A DNA stretch of 7,206 bases. Source: Desulfobacteraceae bacterium (GTDB lineage Bacteria; Desulfobacterota; Desulfobacteria; Desulfobacterales; Desulfosarcinaceae). The position numbers were made by a program, and so were the translations under genes. Every line of letters starts with the position of its first letter. The first letter of the stretch is position 1. The stretch lies in the NCBI GenBank assembly GCA_027025615.1, contig JALVQM010000048.1:1-7206 (forward strand). Direction: 5' to 3'. Under the pieces are notes generated by a model. That model was not told the origin of the DNA and did not search any database. It saw only the letters and a program-made list of their open reading frames with translations. Below are positions 3,888-7,206 of this stretch, in pieces.

Positions 3888-6881
3888 TCAAATCGGGTGC
3901 AGCATCAAAGATTGGGCCAGTGATTGGTTGGCTTTCTCCAATTGTTCCTTGCCGGCTATGACAGCCACAGAGGTTTTACCATCCCTTTTATGAAAATACT
4001 TGGCGGCTACCCGCAGCACATCTTCCAGGGTGACAGTCAACAGCTGGCGTTTGAAGTTTTCCCGCATATGGTCATCCAGCCCCAACAGATCCCGGACAAA
4101 AGCCTTGCGGGCTTCTATTGCAGGAGGATCAGGCCTGTCTATATCCGAGCATACCTGGAGAATGGCTTCCTTGACATCCTGCGGATTGATCACACCGGAG
4201 GCAAGAAATTCACCGGACTTGTTGTATATTTCCAATGTCCTATTAATTTGAGGATCACGGTATGAGCCCAGGCTGAAAATTCCGGTTTCAGAATTGTAAA
4301 GAGCAAAACCACCGTATGCTCCACCTTTTTCCCGGATCTCACGGTGCAAGTAAGCGGACCGCAAAATCTTGGCGGTCACAGCCAGAACGGGTGCATCAGG
4401 ATGGCCCATGGCAACCGCAGGAAAACTTTGGGCAACAAAGGCTACGGCACTGGAGGTATGCCAACCTTCCATAATAGCCTCTTTGCTTGCCTGCAATCCA
4501 AGCCCGGTAGCCTTGAAGCACGATGCCCCCTGGCCGAAACCTCCCATAACAGGGTTGTCTTTCAGCCAGGCCGCTGCTTTTTGAACGGGTTGTTCAGCAC
4601 CTATCAAGGCCAGGACAACATTGGCCGGCTGAAAAATTTTTTCGACACAGTCAGCCAAGTTGGTCGCTAAAAGGCCAAGTTTTTCCGAATCCAGATTTTC
4701 GGTTACTCGCTTGATATACTGCAGTTGATGAATACCCGACCAGATTTCACTCAGCCACGCCGCAGGCGAAAAATTGCGGGATGCCAGGGAAATTGCCAAC
4801 CGGTGACCATTGTGAATAACCATGGCTTCAAGACCGGCCCGGTATTCCAACAGTAACTGCTTTAGTCTTTCCAGGTCGGAAAATACTATCTGCCCGACTA
4901 TTTCAGCTACCAGTTCCAGCATGGGTTCCAAGTTGCGTTCAAGGCATTTGGCAGTCAGCACAACCAGCGGCAGGCATTGGTCACCCGGACGGTAATCCCT
5001 GCGGGCGATGGCAGACAGGGACATACCTCCCACGTTTGCATCAAGACGCCTTGCCAGGGTTACGTAATCACTATAATTTGTCCCAACCTTGGTAAAAACA
5101 TAGGCCAGGAAAGGCACCAATTCTAAATGACCAGCAGGCACTTGCGCTACGCTGGCTGCAGCTGAAATATAGAAAATACCAGATGTAGGCTGGATATAAA
5201 GCCAACCCGGACCTCCCTCGCCCTTGTCGTCAGGAGTAACCCTGACCACCGACGGCGGGATATCTTCAAGTTCCAGGGTAGGCAGACAGGCAAGGTCTTC
5301 AGGGGTCTCTTGTAGCAAGGCTAACTTGCGGGAATCTTCTTTTATCCGGTCGATCTGCTCGGAAGTGAGACGTTTTTTAATTTGTAACAGGCGGCGTGCC
5401 TCTTGCTGAAGATCGGCAGCAGCCTTTTCAGGGTCCGGCGCCAGCACGAAACGCACGCGGTGACAATTCCTTAAAAAGTAGTGCTCTATTTTCTCTTCAA
5501 TAAAGCCACCGGCTGCTACCGCCTCACGCAAACGCTCAAACTCGTCTTCAAGCCTGAGCACCCGGGCAGGGTCACCTCCGTGAAGCCAACTGCCAATCAC
5601 CCCTAAAAGCAACTTCAGGCCATAGGGATAAGGAGTATTGGTAATTTCCTTGCGCCCAAACTCTATTTGGTGAATGGCGGCTTCCACGAGTTCCAGGTCA
5701 ACTCCATTTTTCACAAGATCTTCAAGGGTATCAAAAACTATCCGTTCAATTGCATCGGCATCACTCTCGGAAACATCTTTCAACCCACAGGTAAACATGG
5801 TATCCCGGTTTTCAGCATCAAAACCGGTATGATCGCTCAGGCTGCTTCCCAGGCCGGAATCCATCAGTGCTTTGCGCAGGGGCGAAGCAGAATTTCCCAA
5901 CAAAACCTGTTCAAGTACTGCCAAGAGCAATATTTCAAAGGTTTCCCGGATATCGGCCGTCAGCCAGGCAATACATACCTGGCTTCTACGTTGTGGATCC
6001 TGATCGCCTGCCAGGGGATAAGTATAACGGGCATTTCTTGGATCTTTCCAGCGGGGTTGAGACAAAACCTCGGTTCCCGGATCAATTCTATTGAAATGCT
6101 TGAGGACTTTTCCCTGGATAAATTCCAGGTGCTGCTCCACGGGCAGGTTACCGTAAGTATAAAAGTAGGCATTGGATGGATGATAGTGACGCTTGTGAAA
6201 CTGTCTTAATTGCTGCCATGTAAGATCAGGAATACAGGCCGGATCACCTCCCGAGTTGTGTCGATAGGTCGTATCCGGATACAAGGCATTGAGCAGGCTT
6301 CTGGCCATTACCTGATCCGGAGACGACATGGCACCTTTCATCTCGTTATAAACAACTCCCTTGAATTGCAGTTTAAAATCATCGTTGTTCTCCGGATCAG
6401 GTACAATTTCCAGCCGGTGTCCTTCCTGTTTAAAGCTAAGTTCGTCCAGACGCGGAAAAAAAGCAGCATCCAGGTAAACATCCATCAGGTTGTAAAAATC
6501 TTTTCGGTTCTGGGAGCAGAAGGGATACATTGTCCAGTCCGAGGCAGTAAATGCATTCATGAAAGTGCTCAGGCTTCTTTTCAGCATGGAAAAAAACGGA
6601 TCACGTACCGGGTAACGCCGTGATCCGCACAAAACAGTGTGTTCCAGGATATGGGCTACCCCGGATGAATCGCTTGGAACGGTCTTGAAAGTCACTCCGA
6701 ATGCGTTTTCCCTGTCCTGGGAGGCTATATGCAAATGACGGGCACCGGTTTTAAGATGTACCATGAGGTAAGCTCGGCCATGAATCCGGGGAAGTTCAAT
6801 TGTCCGGTCTACACGGTATCCATGCAAGACAGACCCGACTTCAATTTTGCCGTTAAGGAAACCATGCTGTTGGCTTGTCAT
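3888..6881 (-). CDS. M16C-family zinc metalloprotease (PreP/insulinase-like)
   Basis: This large clamshell peptidase degrades short unstructured peptides, as mitochondrial/chloroplast PreP does. It has no signal peptide, so it should act in the cytosol. ATG 6881-6879 is preceded by AAAGGA (6893-6888) at a 6-nt spacing. The 997-residue length matches the family. The inverted zinc motif H77-x2-E80-H81 (HILEH) is complete, with the third ligand Glu180 in VVYNEMKG. The conserved blocks CGSRRYPVRDPF and FMNAFTASDWTMYPF lie between them. The N-terminal half (about residues 40-410) holds the catalytic and second M16 domains. An M16C-associated, partly coiled linker spans roughly 450-720. The C-terminal half carries the substrate-anchoring Arg/Tyr motif REKGGAYG (Arg850, Tyr856). 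All key residues are present, so it should be active. It converges on the P1 peptidase gene; both degrade peptides, but they are not in one operon. Confidence 0.96.
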   Translation of the reverse strand: MTSQQHGFLNGKIEVGSVLHGYRVDRTIELPRIHGRAYLMVHLKTGARHLHIASQDRENAFGVTFKTVPSDSSGVAHILEHTVLCGSRRYPVRDPFFSMLKRSLSTFMNAFTASDWTMYPFCSQNRKDFYNLMDVYLDAAFFPRLDELSFKQEGHRLEIVPDPENNDDFKLQFKGVVYNEMKGAMSSPDQVMARSLLNALYPDTTYRHNSGGDPACIPDLTWQQLRQFHKRHYHPSNAYFYTYGNLPVEQHLEFIQGKVLKHFNRIDPGTEVLSQPRWKDPRNARYTYPLAGDQDPQRRSQVCIAWLTADIRETFEILLLAVLEQVLLGNSASPLRKALMDSGLGSSLSDHTGFDAENRDTMFTCGLKDVSESDADAIERIVFDTLEDLVKNGVDLELVEAAIHQIEFGRKEITNTPYPYGLKLLLGVIGSWLHGGDPARVLRLEDEFERLREAVAAGGFIEEKIEHYFLRNCHRVRFVLAPDPEKAAADLQQEARRLLQIKKRLTSEQIDRIKEDSRKLALLQETPEDLACLPTLELEDIPPSVVRVTPDDKGEGGPGWLYIQPTSGIFYISAAASVAQVPAGHLELVPFLAYVFTKVGTNYSDYVTLARRLDANVGGMSLSAIARRDYRPGDQCLPLVVLTAKCLERNLEPMLELVAEIVGQIVFSDLERLKQLLLEYRAGLEAMVIHNGHRLAISLASRNFSPAAWLSEIWSGIHQLQYIKRVTENLDSEKLGLLATNLADCVEKIFQPANVVLALIGAEQPVQKAAAWLKDNPVMGGFGQGASCFKATGLGLQASKEAIMEGWHTSSAVAFVAQSFPAVAMGHPDAPVLAVTAKILRSAYLHREIREKGGAYGGFALYNSETGIFSLGSYRDPQINRTLEIYNKSGEFLASGVINPQDVKEAILQVCSDIDRPDPPAIEARKAFVRDLLGLDDHMRENFKRQLLTVTLEDVLRVAAKYFHKRDGKTSVAVIAGKEQLEKANQSLAQSLMLHPI

Positions 6882-6909
6882 ACAACATCCTTTCAGTCCA
6901 CATTCAGTT

Positions 6910-6930
6910 TTAATAGGCCCTTACAAGGGC
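6910..6930 (-). promoter_or_regulatory. Possible promoter/operator region of the M16C gene
   Basis: The inverted repeat GCCCTT-AC-AAGGGC (6917-6930) lies directly upstream, on the minus strand, of the -10-like hexamer TATTAA (6915-6910). That hexamer would start transcription about 22 nt before the coding start. No -35 hexamer is recognisable at 17-18 bp, so either the promoter needs an activator or the -10 is fortuitous. The rest of 6882-7033 shows a GC-rich stretch (near 6992-7007) and no clear terminator for the winged-helix gene. Confidence 0.3.
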
Positions 6931-7033
6931 AGACCGGCTGGAAGCGTAAAACCCAAGGCGGCTTAAACCACGCTGTAAAAATCTGAAACTCCCGGCCCCG
7001 GGGGATTCTGCAATCAGGCTTTTTGCGAGGCCA

Positions 7034-7206
7034 TCATCTTTGTGCCGTATAGATCCCCCGCCTAACCCGTTGGATTTTGCCGAGCTTATGGAGGCGGAAA
7101 ATTATATTGCGCAGCTTCTTGTCACCGTATCCGGTCTGGGCCTGAATTTGTGCCAATCCCAAGCCCTCGCCTGCCGCCTTGATTACTTCAAGCACAGTAT
7201 CAGAGG
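7034..7206 (-). CDS. C-terminal winged-helix DNA-binding domain, 5' end outside the window
   Basis: A minus-strand frame enters from the right edge and ends at TGA 7036-7034, giving 56 visible residues. They have the form of a winged helix: an opening helix (SDTVLEVIKAAG), a second helix (LGLAQIQAQTG), the recognition-helix-like GDKKLRNIIFRLHKLGKI and the wing strand QRVRRGIYTA at the C terminus. Such domains bind DNA or mediate protein contacts, and are found both as small proteins and at the end of larger regulators. The remainder of the gene is needed to tell which. It lies upstream of and in the same direction as the M16C gene, with a 152-bp gap. Confidence 0.72.
   Translation of the reverse strand, partial: SDTVLEVIKAAGEGLGLAQIQAQTGYGDKKLRNIIFRLHKLGKIQRVRRGIYTAQR

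Noticed and set aside
5667..6209. A 180-codon plus-strand open frame and several shorter ones within the M16C gene
   Set aside because: They are antisense to a full-length, motif-complete protease gene, resemble no family and have no convincing ribosome binding sites.

Overview
The window is one slice of a bacterial chromosome of moderate GC content with tightly packed genes. It shows no insertion sequence, phage gene, CRISPR array, rRNA or tRNA. The gene set (mobB, an ECF sigma factor with a soluble zinc anti-sigma factor, a DmpA/P1-family peptidase and a cytosolic M16C metalloprotease), plus a candidate selenoprotein, suggests a strict anaerobe. A member of the Desulfobacterota or a related anaerobic lineage is most likely. 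That placement is inferred from gene content only, because the window contains no phylogenetic marker.

Left part (1-794): a minus-strand gene for a 139-residue protein of unknown function built from two copies of a ~40-residue helical unit. A possible gene start lies just downstream of it at the window edge. The 287 bp between this gene and mobB carries promoter-like sequences in both directions and a short inverted repeat. mobB (795-1331) supports maturation of the molybdenum or tungsten cofactor to its dinucleotide form, which formate dehydrogenases use.

Middle part (1332-3807): this is the most interesting region. A 29-codon membrane-anchor ORF with a good ribosome binding site ends at TGA 1559-1561. 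Sixteen bases after that TGA comes a perfect 7-bp hairpin with an AGGU loop, in the position and form of a bacterial SECIS element. The frame continues for 35 codons and reaches a Cys five residues after the TGA. I read this as a candidate small membrane selenoprotein (U-x4-C). It overlaps the start of the ECF sigma gene, whose only plausible Shine-Dalgarno sequence lies in the hairpin loop and 3' arm. The sigma gene overlaps the gene of its zinc-finger (ZAS) anti-sigma factor by 8 nt. A P1-family (S58, DmpA-like) N-terminal-nucleophile peptidase follows, with a curious Cys-rich in-frame stretch before its conventional start. A short hydrophobic ORF with no standard start codon comes after it.

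Right part (3808-7206): a large M16C (PreP-like) zinc metalloprotease on the minus strand, converging on the peptidase gene. Upstream of it is the C-terminal end of another minus-strand gene, encoding a winged-helix domain.

Working model (inference): the small thiol/selenol membrane protein, the sigma factor and the cysteine-rich anti-sigma factor form one redox- or selenium-responsive unit. Sec decoding at the TGA and sigma-factor initiation would compete for the same hairpin. The two peptidases and mobB are probably ordinary neighbours.
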